Below, one piece after another: positions 18,121 to 26,740 of a stretch of 64,000 bases of DNA; position 1 is the first letter of the stretch, and every line of letters starts with the position of its first letter. The DNA is from JANXAZ01 sp964504655. Lineage in GTDB: Bacteria > Pseudomonadota > Alphaproteobacteria > Geminicoccales > Geminicoccaceae. The translations under genes and the position numbers were made by a program. The stretch covers positions 1 to 64,000 of the forward strand of contig CAZDFD010000008.1 in NCBI GenBank assembly GCA_964504655.1. The letters are read 5' to 3'. Below the pieces are notes generated by a model that saw only the letters and a list, made by a program, of their open reading frames with translations, was not told the DNA's origin and did no database searches.

Positions 18121-18882
18121 ATGCCCGACATCGTCCGTCTGCTGCCGGCGCTCCTCGAGCTCGTGGGGCGCGCCGGCGCGGTCGTGATGGAGCACTATGC
18201 CGGGCCGGTGGCGGTCGCGAGCAAGGCCGACCGCTCGCCGGTCACGGCCGCCGACGAGGCCGCCGAGGCGCTGATCCTGGCGGGCCTTCGGGCGCTCGAG
18301 CCCTCCCTGCCGATCGTGGCGGAGGAGGCGGTCGCGGCCGGCCGCGTACCCGAGGTGGGCGCGGGCCCCTTCTGGCTGGTGGATCCGCTCGACGGAACGC
18401 GCGAGTTCCTCTCGCGCAACGGCGAGTTCACCGTCAATGTCGGGCTCGTGGAGGGCGGCCGACCGGTCCTGGGCGTGGTCGCGGCCCCGGCCGTCGGCCG
18501 GCTGTGGTGGGGGAGCGAGGGCCGCGGTGCCCGCACCCGCGACGCCGCGGGCGAGCGGGCGATCCACGTGCGCCGGGCGCCCGCCACCGGTCTGGTCGCG
18601 GTCGCGAGCCGCTCGCACCGCGACCCCGAGACGGATGCCTGGCTCGCCGCGCACCGGGTCGCCGAGACGGTCTCCGCCGGCAGCTCCTTGAAGCTGTGCC
18701 TCCTGGCCGAGGGCCGGGCCGACGTCTATCCGCGCTTCGGCCGGACCATGGAGTGGGACATCGCCGCCGGCCACGCGGTGCTCGCCGCCGCCGGCGGCCG
18801 GGTCGAGACGGTCGACGGGCAACCGCTCCGCTACGGCAAGCCGGGCTTCGAGAACCCGGCCTTCATCGCCTGGGGCGGCTGA
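18121..18882 (+). CDS. cysQ: 3'(2'),5'-bisphosphate nucleotidase CysQ
   Basis: CysQ hydrolyses 3'-phosphoadenosine 5'-phosphate, a by-product of sulfate assimilation. The 253-residue protein has the metal-dependent inositol-monophosphatase-family motifs VAEEAV, DPLDGTREF and WDIAAGHAVLAAAGG, each carrying the expected acidic residues. REF after DPLDG is typical of CysQ rather than inositol monophosphatase. ATG 18121 gives a normal length. pyrD follows after 3 bases, and metZ, another sulfur gene, lies just downstream. Confidence 0.9.
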   Translation: MPDIVRLLPALLELVGRAGAVVMEHYAGPVAVASKADRSPVTAADEAAEALILAGLRALEPSLPIVAEEAVAAGRVPEVGAGPFWLVDPLDGTREFLSRNGEFTVNVGLVEGGRPVLGVVAAPAVGRLWWGSEGRGARTRDAAGERAIHVRRAPATGLVAVASRSHRDPETDAWLAAHRVAETVSAGSSLKLCLLAEGRADVYPRFGRTMEWDIAAGHAVLAAAGGRVETVDGQPLRYGKPGFENPAFIAWGG

Positions 18883-18885
18883 GGC

Positions 18886-19935
18886 TTGGACCTCGCGGGG
18901 CTGCTGCGCCGCCTGCCGCCCGAGACCGCGCATGCCCTGGCCCTGCGGCTGGCGGCGCTCGTCCCGCGCCTGCCCGGCGCGCCACGACCGCGGCTGCGGA
19001 CCCGGCTCGCGGGCCTCGAGCTGCCGCACCCCCTGGGCCTCGCCGCCGGCTTCGACAAGGACGCCCTGGCCTTCGCCGGCCTCCTGCGGCTCGGCTTCGC
19101 CTCCGTCGAGGTCGGCACCGTCACGCCCCGCCCGCAGCCCGGCAACCCGCCCCCGCGCCTGTTCCGCCTCCTCGAGGACCGCGTGCTGATCAACCGCATG
19201 GGCTTCAACAACGCCGGGCTCGAGGCGGTCGCCGCCCGGCTCGCCCGCCGGGATCGCCGGCGCGGCGTCGTCGGGGTCAACATCGGCGTCAACCGCGACA
19301 GCGCCGACCCGATCGCCGACTATCGGGAAGGTGTCCAGCGGCTCGGTCCGCTCGCCGACTACCTGGTCGTCAACGTCTCCTCGCCCAACACGCCGGGCCT
19401 ACGCGACTGGCAGCGGCCGGAGCGGCTCGCGCCGCTGCTCGCGGCACTGGTCGCGGCGCGCGACGGTGCCGCCGGAGCGCGCCCGCCGCTCCTCCTCAAG
19501 CTCGCTCCGGATCTCGACCTGGCGCAGGCGGCGGCGATCGTCGAGGTGGCGCTCGACTGTCGGATCGAGGGCCTCGTTGTCGCCAACACCACGACCGCCC
19601 GGCCGGACGGGCTGCGGTCGCCGCATCGCCACGAGGCGGGCGGGCTCAGCGGGGCGCCGCTGTTCGAGCCCTCGACCCGGCTGTTGCGGCAGATCGCGGC
19701 CCGGGTCCGCGGCCGCCTCGCGCTCGTGGGCGTGGGCGGGATCGACTCGGCCGAATGCGCCTACGCCAAGATCCGCGCCGGCGCCTCGGCGGTCCAGCTC
19801 TACACCGGGCTCGTCTACGAGGGCCCGGGCCTCGTGCGGCGGATCCTGGACGGGCTCGAGCGCCTCCTGGATCGCGACCGGCTCGAGCGGCTCGCCGATG
19901 CGGTCGGGCGCGACCTCGAGGAAGGAGTCGGTTGA
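18886..19935 (+). CDS. pyrD: Dihydroorotate dehydrogenase (quinone), class 2
   Basis: PyrD oxidises dihydroorotate to orotate with FMN and passes electrons to membrane quinone in pyrimidine synthesis. The 349-residue protein starts at TTG 18886, three bases after cysQ. The N-terminal amphipathic helix pair (residues 1-45) marks class 2. Conserved motifs are LAAGFDKDA, INRMGFNNAG, NVSSPNTPGLRD (catalytic serine), VANTT and VGVGGI. The length is typical. Confidence 0.95.
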   Translation: MDLAGLLRRLPPETAHALALRLAALVPRLPGAPRPRLRTRLAGLELPHPLGLAAGFDKDALAFAGLLRLGFASVEVGTVTPRPQPGNPPPRLFRLLEDRVLINRMGFNNAGLEAVAARLARRDRRRGVVGVNIGVNRDSADPIADYREGVQRLGPLADYLVVNVSSPNTPGLRDWQRPERLAPLLAALVAARDGAAGARPPLLLKLAPDLDLAQAAAIVEVALDCRIEGLVVANTTTARPDGLRSPHRHEAGGLSGAPLFEPSTRLLRQIAARVRGRLALVGVGGIDSAECAYAKIRAGASAVQLYTGLVYEGPGLVRRILDGLERLLDRDRLERLADAVGRDLEEGVG

Positions 19936-19964
19936 CAGCGCCGGGCTCGACGGGCAAGCGGGGC

Positions 19965-20027
19965 GCACGTGGCGATTTGGGCCGGCCGGCTTGCGGGCCA
20001 CGTTAAAGAAGCCGCTAAAAGGTCGGA
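19965..20027 (+). promoter_or_regulatory. SAM-II riboswitch (metA-type) upstream of metZ
   Basis: The segment carries the hallmarks of the SAM-II aptamer: a P1 stem CGTGGC (19968-19973) with GCCACG (19997-20002), the invariant GATTTG in loop 1, CTTGC before the 3' arm of P1, and the TTAAA and GCTAAAA tracts that form the pseudoknot and the S-adenosylmethionine pocket. It ends about 48 bases before the metZ ATG. SAM-II elements are common in front of methionine genes in alphaproteobacteria and reduce expression when SAM is high. This is recognition by sequence; no covariance search was run. Confidence 0.9.
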
Positions 20028-20074
20028 TCGCCGCGTGCGGCGCCGACCGCCGGCCGCCGCGGCGGGGAAGGGTC

Positions 20075-21250
20075 ATGAGCGACAGCTGGCGGATGCGGAC
20101 CCGGCTCGTCCACGGCGGTGCCGCCCGCTCCGGCTTCGGCGAGACCTCCGAGGCGATCTTCGCGACCTCGGGCTTCGTCTATGCGAGCGCCGAGGAGGCC
20201 GAGGCGCGGGTCGCCGACCGTGCCCCGGGCTACCAGTACAGCCGGATCGCCAATCCCACGGTGCGCATGCTCGAGGAGCGCTTCGCCGCTCTCGAAGGGG
20301 CCGAGGATTGCGCGGCCGTCGCCACCGGCATGGCCGCGGTCCACGCCGCGCTCTTCTGTCAACTGAGGGCGGGCGCGCGGGTCGTCGCCTCCGCACCCCT
20401 CTTCGGCGCCTGCCAATGGATCGTGACCGACCTCCTGCCGCGCTTCGGCGTCGAGACCGAGCTCGTGCCGGCAGCCGACCTAGAGGCCTGGCGGCGGGCC
20501 CTCGCCCGGCCGGCCGCTCTCGTGCTCGTCGAAACTCCTGCCAACCCCACCCTCGAGCTCGTCGATCTGGCCGCGGTGGCGGGCCTCGCCCAGGACGCGG
20601 GCGCGCGGCTCGTGGTCGACAACGCCTTCGCCACACCCTGGCTGCAGCGGCCGCTCGAGCTCGGTGCCCATCTCGCTGTGTATTCCGCGACCAAGCTCGT
20701 CGACGGCCAGGGGCGATGTCTGGGCGGCCTCTTGGCCGGCTCGACCGCCTTCCTCAAGGACACGCTGCGGCCCTATCTGCGCAACACCGGGCCGACGCTC
20801 TCGCCCTTCAACGCCTGGGTGCTCCTCAAGGGGCTGGAGACCCTGGGGCTGCGCGTCGAGGCGCAGCAGGCGACCGCCCGCCGCCTCGCCGAGTGGCTGG
20901 ACGGTCATCCGGGCGTGCGGGCGGTGCGCTACCCGGGCCTCGCTGCGCACCCGCAGGCCGAGCTGGCACGCCGCCAGATGAAGGGGCCCGGGACCATGAT
21001 CGCGTTGTCCGTGGGCGGCGGGCGGGCGCGCGCCTTCGCCGTGTTGAACCGGTTGCGGCTCGTCAAGATCTCCAACAATCTGGGCGACACGCGCTCGCTC
21101 GCCACGCATCCGGCGACCACCACGCACGCCAGGGTCCCGGCCGAGCTGCGCGAGCGGCTCGGGGTGGGCGAGGACCTGATCCGCCTCTCGGTTGGGCTCG
21201 AGGACGTCGAGGACCTGATGGCCGACCTCGACCGGGCGCTGGCACCTTGA
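20075..21250 (+). CDS. metZ: O-succinylhomoserine sulfhydrylase MetZ
   Basis: MetZ makes homocysteine directly from O-succinylhomoserine and sulfide, using PLP, in methionine synthesis. The 391-residue protein of the Cys/Met metabolism PLP family has the PLP-lysine motif SATKLVDGQGR and the family segments YQYSRIANPT, GMAAVHAA and DNAFATPW. Near the end RSLATHPATTTHARV is conserved. ATG 20075 has GGGGAAGG upstream. The SAM-II riboswitch in its leader supports the methionine role over other members of the family. Its stop overlaps the TTG start of the next gene. Confidence 0.93.
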   Translation: MSDSWRMRTRLVHGGAARSGFGETSEAIFATSGFVYASAEEAEARVADRAPGYQYSRIANPTVRMLEERFAALEGAEDCAAVATGMAAVHAALFCQLRAGARVVASAPLFGACQWIVTDLLPRFGVETELVPAADLEAWRRALARPAALVLVETPANPTLELVDLAAVAGLAQDAGARLVVDNAFATPWLQRPLELGAHLAVYSATKLVDGQGRCLGGLLAGSTAFLKDTLRPYLRNTGPTLSPFNAWVLLKGLETLGLRVEAQQATARRLAEWLDGHPGVRAVRYPGLAAHPQAELARRQMKGPGTMIALSVGGGRARAFAVLNRLRLVKISNNLGDTRSLATHPATTTHARVPAELRERLGVGEDLIRLSVGLEDVEDLMADLDRALAP

Positions 21251-22098
21251 GCGGGCTCGACCCGGCGGCGCTCGAGGCCTGGGTGGGGAGGGAGGAGCGG
21301 CGGACCGACACGCTCGCTCCCTGGCCGGCGGCGGCGCTCACCGCCGCCCTCGACCGCGACGACCCGCCCGGCCCGGGCGAGCCGCTGCCGCCGTTCTGGC
21401 ACCATCTCTATTTCCTGCCCGTGGTCCGCGCCGATGCGACCGGCCCGGACGGCCATCCGCGGCGCGGCGGGTTCCTGCCGCCGGTGCCCCTGCCGCGGCG
21501 CATGTGGGCCGGCGGCCGGCTGGTCTGGGAGCGCCCGCTGCGGGTCGGCGAGAGCCTCGAGCGGATCTCGACCGTCCGCGCGGTCGAGCTCAAGCGGGGC
21601 CGAAGCGGCCCGCTCGTCTTCGTGCGGGTCGAGCACCGCTTCCTGGCCGAGGGCGCCCTCGTCCTCGCCGAGGAGCACGACATCGTCTACCGCGAGCCGC
21701 CGCGCGGCGAGGAGCCCGGCCCGCCGGCCCTGGCTCCGACCGGCGGCAGCTGGCAGCGGGCCTGGCGGCCGGACCCGGTGCTGCTGTTCCGCTACAGCGC
21801 CTTGACCTACAACGGCCATCGCATCCACTACGACCATCCCTACGTGACCGGGGTCGAGGGCTATCCCGGGCTGATCGTGCACGGGCCGCTGCTCGCGACC
21901 TTGATGCTCGACCTGGTCCGACGCGAGCGCCCGGGGGCCGAGGTCCGCCGCTTCGACTTCCGCGCCACGGCACCCCTGTTCGCCGATCGCGACCTCCTCG
22001 TGCGCGGCGAGCCCGAGCCGAGCGGTGGGACCGTCCGGCTCTGGATCACCGGGCCCGAAGGCGGCCTCGCGATGCGCGGGACGGTCGCCCTCGCTTGA
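21247..22098 (+). CDS. MaoC/hotdog-fold hydratase, mesaconyl-C4-CoA hydratase-like
   Basis: This 283-residue double-hotdog protein has an N-terminal FAS1-like dehydratase half and a C-terminal hydratase half. The segment YNGHRIHYDHPYV followed by EGYPGLIVHGPL contains the Asp/His catalytic pair of R-type hydratases. This motif and length match mesaconyl-C4-CoA (3-methylfumaryl-CoA) hydratases, which act in the 3-hydroxypropionate cycle or in C5-dicarboxylate breakdown. The exact substrate is not certain. It starts at TTG 21247, overlapping the metZ stop (TTGA). Confidence 0.75.
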   Translation: MSGLDPAALEAWVGREERRTDTLAPWPAAALTAALDRDDPPGPGEPLPPFWHHLYFLPVVRADATGPDGHPRRGGFLPPVPLPRRMWAGGRLVWERPLRVGESLERISTVRAVELKRGRSGPLVFVRVEHRFLAEGALVLAEEHDIVYREPPRGEEPGPPALAPTGGSWQRAWRPDPVLLFRYSALTYNGHRIHYDHPYVTGVEGYPGLIVHGPLLATLMLDLVRRERPGAEVRRFDFRATAPLFADRDLLVRGEPEPSGGTVRLWITGPEGGLAMRGTVALA

Positions 22099-22136
22099 GC
22101 TTGGCCGCACGGCCCGGAACGGCACCGGGCCCAGGA

Positions 22137-23522
22137 CTATTCGGCGGCGCGGGCGCGCGGCAGCGTCGCCAGGACCTGGTCGAGCGCCGCCCCGAGCCGG
22201 CGGCCGATCTCGTCGATCTCCGCCTCGGTCGTGATCAGCGGCGGGGCCAGGCAGAGGCAGCCGGCGAGCGGCCGGGTGATGATCCCCTGCTCGAGCCCGG
22301 CCTCGTAGATCGCCTTGGCGATGCCGCCGACCTCGAGCGTGGCGGCCGGGCCGCTCCGCCCGGCGCCCGGGGGTGCCACCTCGACGGCGCCCATGAGCCC
22401 GAACCTGCGGGTGCCGACCACGAGCGGGTGGTCCTGGAGCCGGTCCAGCATCCGGTTCCACACCGGGATCGTGCGGCGGACGTGGCCGAGCACGTCGCGC
22501 TCCTCGAAGATCGCGAGCACCTCGAGGGCGACCGCGGCCGACACGGCGTGGCCGTGATGCGTCCCGCCGTGCGCCAGCCAGCCCTTCTCGCGCGAGCCCC
22601 GCTCGATCCGCTCCGCCAGGTCCTCGCCGAGCAGGATCGCCGCGAGCGGCATGTAGGCCGAGGTCAGGCCCTTGGCCGAGGTCACCGCATCGGGCTCGAG
22701 GCCGAGCGCCTCGCTCGCCCACATGTGGCCGGTGCGGCCGAAGCCGGTCACCACCTCGTCGACCAGGAAGCGGATCCCGTGCCGGCGCAGGACGGCCGCG
22801 AGCTTGGCGAAATAGCCCCGCGGCGGCGGCACGATGCCGGCCGAGACCGAGCAGGGCTCGGCGATCATCGCCGCCACGGTCTTCGGCCCCGCCGCCTGGA
22901 TCGCCGCCTCGAGCTCGGCCGCGAGCCGGTCGGTGAACGCCTCCTCGCTCTCCCCGGGCTCGGCCGCCGCCGGCCAGGCCGGATGGCTCACCAGCACCGA
23001 CAGGCCCATCGGGATGGCGAAGCTCTCGTGCAGGTCGGCGCTGCCGCCGAGCGAGGCGGTGAGCACGGTCGAGCCGTGGTAGGAGGCGCGCCGGCTCACG
23101 ATCTTGCGCCGCTCCGGTTCGCCCGCGAAGCGGTTGCCGTACCACATCAGCTTGATCAGATGATCGTTGGCCTCCGAGCCCGTGACCGAGAGGTAGACCC
23201 GGGCGTTGCGGACCGGGGCGATCGCCGCCAGCCGCTCGGACAGCTCGATCACCGCCGGGACGGTGCGGTGGATCGCCGAGGGGTACATCGGCAACGCCCG
23301 CATCTGCCGGACCGCGGCCTCGATCAGCCGCTCCTCGCTGAAGCCGAGCGCCACGCAGTAGAAGGTCGAGACCGCCTCGATGTAGTCCTTGCCGTTCTCG
23401 TCGACGACGAAGATCCCGTGGCCCTTCTCGAAGACGAGCGGCCGCTCGCTCTTCAGCCGGTTGAGCTCGCTGAAGCCGAGCAGGAGGTGCTCGTTGTGCC
23501 AGTTGGCGGCGCGCAACGTCAT
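22137..23522 (-). CDS. Class III PLP-dependent aminotransferase (omega-aminotransferase type)
   Basis: This 461-residue fold-type I enzyme has the class III signatures: SVTGSEANDHLIKL (phosphate-binding), FLVDEVVTGFGRTG with the cofactor-contacting Asp, and the Schiff-base lysine in VTSAKGLTSAYMPL. The start HNEHLLLGFSELN is shared with pyruvate-dependent amine transaminases. It probably moves an amino group from an amine or omega-amino acid to pyruvate. It is transcribed with the enolase-superfamily gene upstream of it and divergently from the ABC permeases. Confidence 0.85.
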   Translation of the reverse strand: MTLRAANWHNEHLLLGFSELNRLKSERPLVFEKGHGIFVVDENGKDYIEAVSTFYCVALGFSEERLIEAAVRQMRALPMYPSAIHRTVPAVIELSERLAAIAPVRNARVYLSVTGSEANDHLIKLMWYGNRFAGEPERRKIVSRRASYHGSTVLTASLGGSADLHESFAIPMGLSVLVSHPAWPAAAEPGESEEAFTDRLAAELEAAIQAAGPKTVAAMIAEPCSVSAGIVPPPRGYFAKLAAVLRRHGIRFLVDEVVTGFGRTGHMWASEALGLEPDAVTSAKGLTSAYMPLAAILLGEDLAERIERGSREKGWLAHGGTHHGHAVSAAVALEVLAIFEERDVLGHVRRTIPVWNRMLDRLQDHPLVVGTRRFGLMGAVEVAPPGAGRSGPAATLEVGGIAKAIYEAGLEQGIITRPLAGCLCLAPPLITTEAEIDEIGRRLGAALDQVLATLPRARAAE

Positions 23523-23600
23523 GGCCGGCCTCCCCGCCGCTGCCCGGCGCCATGAGGCGCGCGGCGCCGCCGGCGCGCAAGCCCGGCCGGCGCGGGACCG

Positions 23601-24773
23601 TCAGCCGTCGGCGCGGAGCTCGGCGGTGGCGGTGGCGAAGCGGGCGAGCACCGCGGGGTCGGGCTCGGCCCCGAGGCCGGGCCCCTCGGGCAGGGCCGCG
23701 GCACCGTCGGTCACCGCCAGGATCGGGCCGAGGAGCTCGGAGCGGAGAGGGTTGGGGTTGACGTCCATCTCGAGCAGACCCTCGCCCCCGGCCGCGGCCA
23801 GGAGGTGGGCGGAGGCGAGCAGGCCCACCGCACCACCCAGGAAGTGCGGGCAGTAGACGGCCCCGGCGTCGGCGATCCGCCGGGCGAGCGGCAGGCAGCC
23901 GGTGACGCCGCCCCACTTGCAGGCGTCGGGCTGGACATAGCCCAGCACCCCGGCCGCGAGCGCCGCGTCGAACGCGGCCTCGCCGCGCAGGTTCTCGCCA
24001 CCGGCGAGCGCGACGCCGTCGCCCGCGAGCCGCTTCCAGTGCCGCCAGGGCGCGTCCGCCGGCAGGGGCTCCTCGAGCCAGAGCGGCCGCGCCGCGGCGA
24101 GCGCCTTCGCCATGCGCCGCGCCTCGGGCAGGTCCCAGCGCTGGTTGGCGTCGACCATCAGCCGCTCCTCGGGTCCGAGGCCGGCGGCCGCGGCCGCGAC
24201 GGCCGGCAGGTCGACCTCGCGGCCGAAGCCGATCTTGATCTTGAATCGCCGGTGCCCGGCGGCGCGCGTCCGCTCGATCGTGGCGACCGCCTCGGCCGGG
24301 TCGATCCCGCTCGCATAGGCGCGGACCCGGGTGCGCTCGCTGCCCAGACGGCGATGCAGCGGCACCCCGAGCCGGCGCGTCGCCAGATCCCAGAGCGCGA
24401 TGTCGAGCCCGGCCAGGACCTGGGCGATCGGGCCCGGCTCGCCCGCCTGGAGGGCGACCGTGTGCAGCTCGCGGCCGAGGGTGTGGAAGGCCCCGACCGG
24501 CCCGCTCCAGTCGCGCCCGAGAAGCCGCGGCGCCACCAGCGTCTCGACCAGCCTGGCGCGGTGCTCGGCGCCGCAGGCCGGGAAGTTGCACCAGATCTCG
24601 CCCCAGCCATGGGCGCCGTCGCCGTCCTCGACCCGGACCAGGAGGCAGGGTCGGCTGGTCATGGCGCCGAAGGCCGTGCGCACCGGGCGCTCGACCGGCG
24701 CGCGCAGGACCCGGATCGTCAGCCGCGCCACGCGCAACCGCTCGGTCTCGGGCGTGCCCTGCATCGCGCGCAT
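23601..24773 (-). CDS. Mandelate racemase/muconate lactonizing enzyme family protein (enolase superfamily)
   Basis: This 390-residue protein has a capping domain (1-140) and a TIM barrel. The KxK acid/base pair lies in FKIKIGFG, metal ligands in VDANQRW, WLEEPL and GGENL, and the last-strand histidine appears in VYCPHFLGG. These are the elements of the MR/MLE group, which abstract a proton alpha to a carboxylate in dehydratases, racemases and cycloisomerases. The start at ATG 24773 follows GGAGGA. The substrate may be a sugar acid, given the neighbouring sugar-type ABC permeases. Confidence 0.85.
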   Translation of the reverse strand: MRAMQGTPETERLRVARLTIRVLRAPVERPVRTAFGAMTSRPCLLVRVEDGDGAHGWGEIWCNFPACGAEHRARLVETLVAPRLLGRDWSGPVGAFHTLGRELHTVALQAGEPGPIAQVLAGLDIALWDLATRRLGVPLHRRLGSERTRVRAYASGIDPAEAVATIERTRAAGHRRFKIKIGFGREVDLPAVAAAAAGLGPEERLMVDANQRWDLPEARRMAKALAAARPLWLEEPLPADAPWRHWKRLAGDGVALAGGENLRGEAAFDAALAAGVLGYVQPDACKWGGVTGCLPLARRIADAGAVYCPHFLGGAVGLLASAHLLAAAGGEGLLEMDVNPNPLRSELLGPILAVTDGAAALPEGPGLGAEPDPAVLARFATATAELRADG

Positions 24774-24887
24774 GGCTCCTCCGGGCGTCGGCCGGGCGGT
24801 CTTCGCCGGCGCGCTTCGCTCTATCCCGTCCGACCGGCCTCCGCTAGCTTGGGCAGCGCCGGGGCAGGGGACAGGGGGGTGGGCGCG

Positions 24888-25841
24888 GTGGCGACGACGA
24901 CGCAGCGGGTGACGCTCCCGCCGATCGAGCAGGGCTGGCTCGCCCGACTGCTCGACTGGAAGCCCTTCCTCGTCTTCCTCTGCATGCTGCCGGCGCTCGG
25001 CCTGCTCCTGGTGTTCCTCACCTACCCGCTCGGGCTCGGCATCTGGCTCGGCTTCACCGACACCCGGATCGGTCGCTCGGGCGAGTGGATCGGTCTCGAG
25101 AACTACGTCTCGCTCCTGACCGACGACACCTTCCTCACCGCGGTCTGGTGGACCTTCTTCTACACGATCTTCGCCACGATCGGGAAGTTCGTGCTCGGTC
25201 TGTGGCTGGCGATGCTCCTCAATCACCACCTGCCGTTCAAGTCGTTCATTCGCGCGATCATCCTGATCCCCTGGATCGTGCCGACCGTGCTCTCGGCGAT
25301 CGCCTTCTGGTGGATCTACGACCCGCAGTTCTCGATCATCTCCTACGTGCTGGTCGACCGGTTGGGCCTCTTGGACAACTACATCAACTTCCTGGGCGAC
25401 ACCTGGAACGCGCGGTGGTCGCTGATCGCCGCCAACATCTGGCGCGGCATCCCGTTCGTGGCGATCTGCCTCCTGGCCGGGCTGCAGACCATCTCGCCCT
25501 CGCTCTACGAGGCGGCGATGATCGACGGCGCCAAGCCGTTCCAGCGCTTCTGGCACATCACCCTGCCGATGCTGATGCCGATCCTGGCGGTGGTGCTGAC
25601 CTTCTCGGTGATCTTCACCTTCACCGACTTCCAGCTGGTCTACGCGATCACCCGCGGCGGGCCGGCCAACTCGACCCATCTGATGGCGACGCTCGCCTTC
25701 CAGCGGGCGATCCCGGGCGGCCAGCTCGGCGAAGGGGCGGCGATCGCGGTCTCGATGATCCCGTTCCTCGTGCTCGCGACCGTCTTCAGCTACGTGGCGC
25801 TGGCGCGGCGCAAGTGGCAGCAGGGAGGCAAGGATGACTGA
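24888..25841 (+). CDS. Sugar-type ABC transporter permease (MalF/UgpA-like)
   Basis: This 317-residue inner-membrane protein has six predicted transmembrane helices. The EAA loop that docks on the ATPase is EAAMIDGAKPFQRFWHI, and the sugar-permease motif FTDFQLVYAITRGGPAN follows. GTG 24888 is chosen because AGGGGGG ends 8 bases upstream; an in-frame GTG at 24879 lies inside that site. It overlaps the next permease by 8 bases. No ATPase or solute-binding protein gene is adjacent, so those parts must be encoded elsewhere. Confidence 0.88.
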   Translation: MATTTQRVTLPPIEQGWLARLLDWKPFLVFLCMLPALGLLLVFLTYPLGLGIWLGFTDTRIGRSGEWIGLENYVSLLTDDTFLTAVWWTFFYTIFATIGKFVLGLWLAMLLNHHLPFKSFIRAIILIPWIVPTVLSAIAFWWIYDPQFSIISYVLVDRLGLLDNYINFLGDTWNARWSLIAANIWRGIPFVAICLLAGLQTISPSLYEAAMIDGAKPFQRFWHITLPMLMPILAVVLTFSVIFTFTDFQLVYAITRGGPANSTHLMATLAFQRAIPGGQLGEGAAIAVSMIPFLVLATVFSYVALARRKWQQGGKDD

Positions 25842-26736
25842 GGCCGCCACCACCGCCCCGGCGCCGGTGAGCTTCGCCGAGCGCAGCGGCCCGCTCGAAT
25901 GGGCGAGCGTGCCGCGCCGGATCGTGACGATCTACGTGCCGCTCGCCTGCTTCGTCATCGTGCTCCTCTTCCCCTTCTACTGGATGGCGATCACCACCTT
26001 CAAATCGAACGAGGAGCTGCTCAACTACAAGGACTTCAACCCGTTCTGGGTCAGCTCGCCGACGCTCGCCAACATCAACAAGCTGCTCTTCCAGACCGAC
26101 TATCCGAGCTGGCTGGTCACCACCATGACGGTGGCGGTGGTGGCGACCGCGGTGTCGATCTTGGCGAGCGTGCTGGCCGCCTACGCCATCCAGCGGCTGC
26201 GCTTCTACGCCTCGCAGTGGGTCGGCCTGGCGATCTACCTCGCCTATCTGGTGCCGCCCTCGATCCTGTTCATCCCGCTCGCCACCATGGTCTTCCAGCT
26301 CGGCCTGTTCGACAGCCCGCTGGCGCTGATCCTCACCTACCCGACCTTCCTGATCCCGTTCTGCACCTGGCTCCTGATCGGCTACTTCAAGTCGATCCCC
26401 TACGAGCTCGAGGAGTGCGCGCTGATCGACGGCGCCAGCCGCCTGCAGATCCTCTGGCGGATCACCCTGCCGCTCGCGGTGCCCGGCCTGATCTCGGCCG
26501 GCATCTTCGCCTTCACCCTCTCCTGGAACGAGTTCATCTACGCCTTGGCCTTCATCCAGTCCGCCGAGAAGAAGACCGTGCCGGTCGCGGTCCTGACCCA
26601 GCTCGTCGAGGGCGACGTCTACCACTGGGGCTCGCTGATGGCCGGCGCGCTGTTGGGCTCGATCCCCGTCGCCATCTTCTACAGCTTCTTCGTCGAGTAC
26701 TACGTCTCGAGCCTGACGGGCGCGGTCAAGGAGTGA
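25834..26736 (+). CDS. Sugar-type ABC transporter permease (MalG/UgpE-like)
   Basis: This 300-residue second permease subunit has six transmembrane helices and the EAA loop EECALIDGASRLQILWRI. The N-terminal YVPLACFVIVLLFPFYWM and the later SWNEFIYALAFI segments are typical of MalG-like subunits. Its ATG lies inside the end of the preceding gene, so the two are translationally coupled and would form a heterodimeric channel. The next gene starts 5 bases downstream. Confidence 0.9.
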   Translation: MTEAATTAPAPVSFAERSGPLEWASVPRRIVTIYVPLACFVIVLLFPFYWMAITTFKSNEELLNYKDFNPFWVSSPTLANINKLLFQTDYPSWLVTTMTVAVVATAVSILASVLAAYAIQRLRFYASQWVGLAIYLAYLVPPSILFIPLATMVFQLGLFDSPLALILTYPTFLIPFCTWLLIGYFKSIPYELEECALIDGASRLQILWRITLPLAVPGLISAGIFAFTLSWNEFIYALAFIQSAEKKTVPVAVLTQLVEGDVYHWGSLMAGALLGSIPVAIFYSFFVEYYVSSLTGAVKE

Positions 26737-26740
26737 GACG

